Notes under the pieces: generated by a model
What the model saw: only the letters and a program-made list of their open reading frames with translations
The model's database searches: none
What the model was told of the DNA's origin: nothing
Shown here: piece after piece, positions 5,981-6,011 of the stretch
How positions within the stretch are numbered: the first letter of the stretch is position 1
Layout of the letters: each line of letters begins with the position of its first letter
Source: an uncultured Alphaproteobacteria bacterium
GTDB lineage: Bacteria; Pseudomonadota; Alphaproteobacteria; UBA9655
Assembly (NCBI GenBank): GCA_937967795.1
Contig: CALBSK010000103.1
Span: forward strand, 1 to 6,011
Length of the DNA stretch: 6,011 nucleotides
Direction: 5' to 3'
Program-made: the position numbers and the translations under genes

Positions 5981-6011
5981 TTTATCTTTTGCTAAAATTA
6001 ATATTTATTAT

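Noticed and set aside
1..6011. tRNA or rRNA genes, CRISPR arrays, insertion sequences and riboswitches
   Set aside because: Coding sequence covers nearly the whole window, the gaps are only 10-160 bases, and no repeated spacers, terminal repeats, transposase motifs or tRNA-like folds were seen.

Overview
The window looks like a housekeeping locus from a low-to-moderate-GC Gram-negative bacterium, most likely an alphaproteobacterium. The RecF wording around the Walker A motif (RPVVLTGPNGAGKTN followed by PGRGLRRAR), the adjacent recF-gyrB order, and the long GyrB with the Gram-negative insert before the RYKGLGEMN motif all fit. The AT-rich accessory genes would suit a host-associated lineage such as Holosporales or Rickettsiales. 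That placement is inference from remembered family features, not from a search.

Layout: positions 1-160 appear to be an intergenic leader. It holds a weak terminator-like hairpin, a perfect 12-bp palindrome overlapping a promoter-like element, and candidate Shine-Dalgarno (SD) sites. recF follows; its true start is probably a TTG at 161, although the frame is open back to an ATG at 5. gyrB follows almost immediately (ATG at 1295, 12 bases after the recF stop). Thirteen bases after gyrB, on the same strand, lies a gene for a two-domain protein. Its first half is a MntA/HI0073-type minimal nucleotidyltransferase, and its second half is an HI0074/HEPN-type partner domain with the motif RNALSHDY. 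On the opposite strand, converging with a 10-base gap, is a gene for an exported M28 zinc peptidase with a cysteine-rich N-terminal extension.

recF and gyrB form a replication and repair unit: RecF loads recombinase at gaps, and GyrB is the ATPase subunit of DNA gyrase. No clear terminator is visible after gyrB, so the nucleotidyltransferase-HEPN gene may be co-transcribed with it. The peptidase gene is a separate unit with its own strong SD.

The most interesting object is the nucleotidyltransferase-HEPN gene. These two domains are normally separate antitoxin and toxin (or enzyme and partner) subunits encoded by adjacent genes. Here they are one reading frame, but a strong SD and an ATG remain exactly at the domain junction, along with an out-of-frame TGA that overlaps that ATG. 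The locus may therefore make both a single-chain protein and a free HEPN domain. A second point is a glycine in GyrB where the usual EGDSAGG motif of type IIA topoisomerases has serine.
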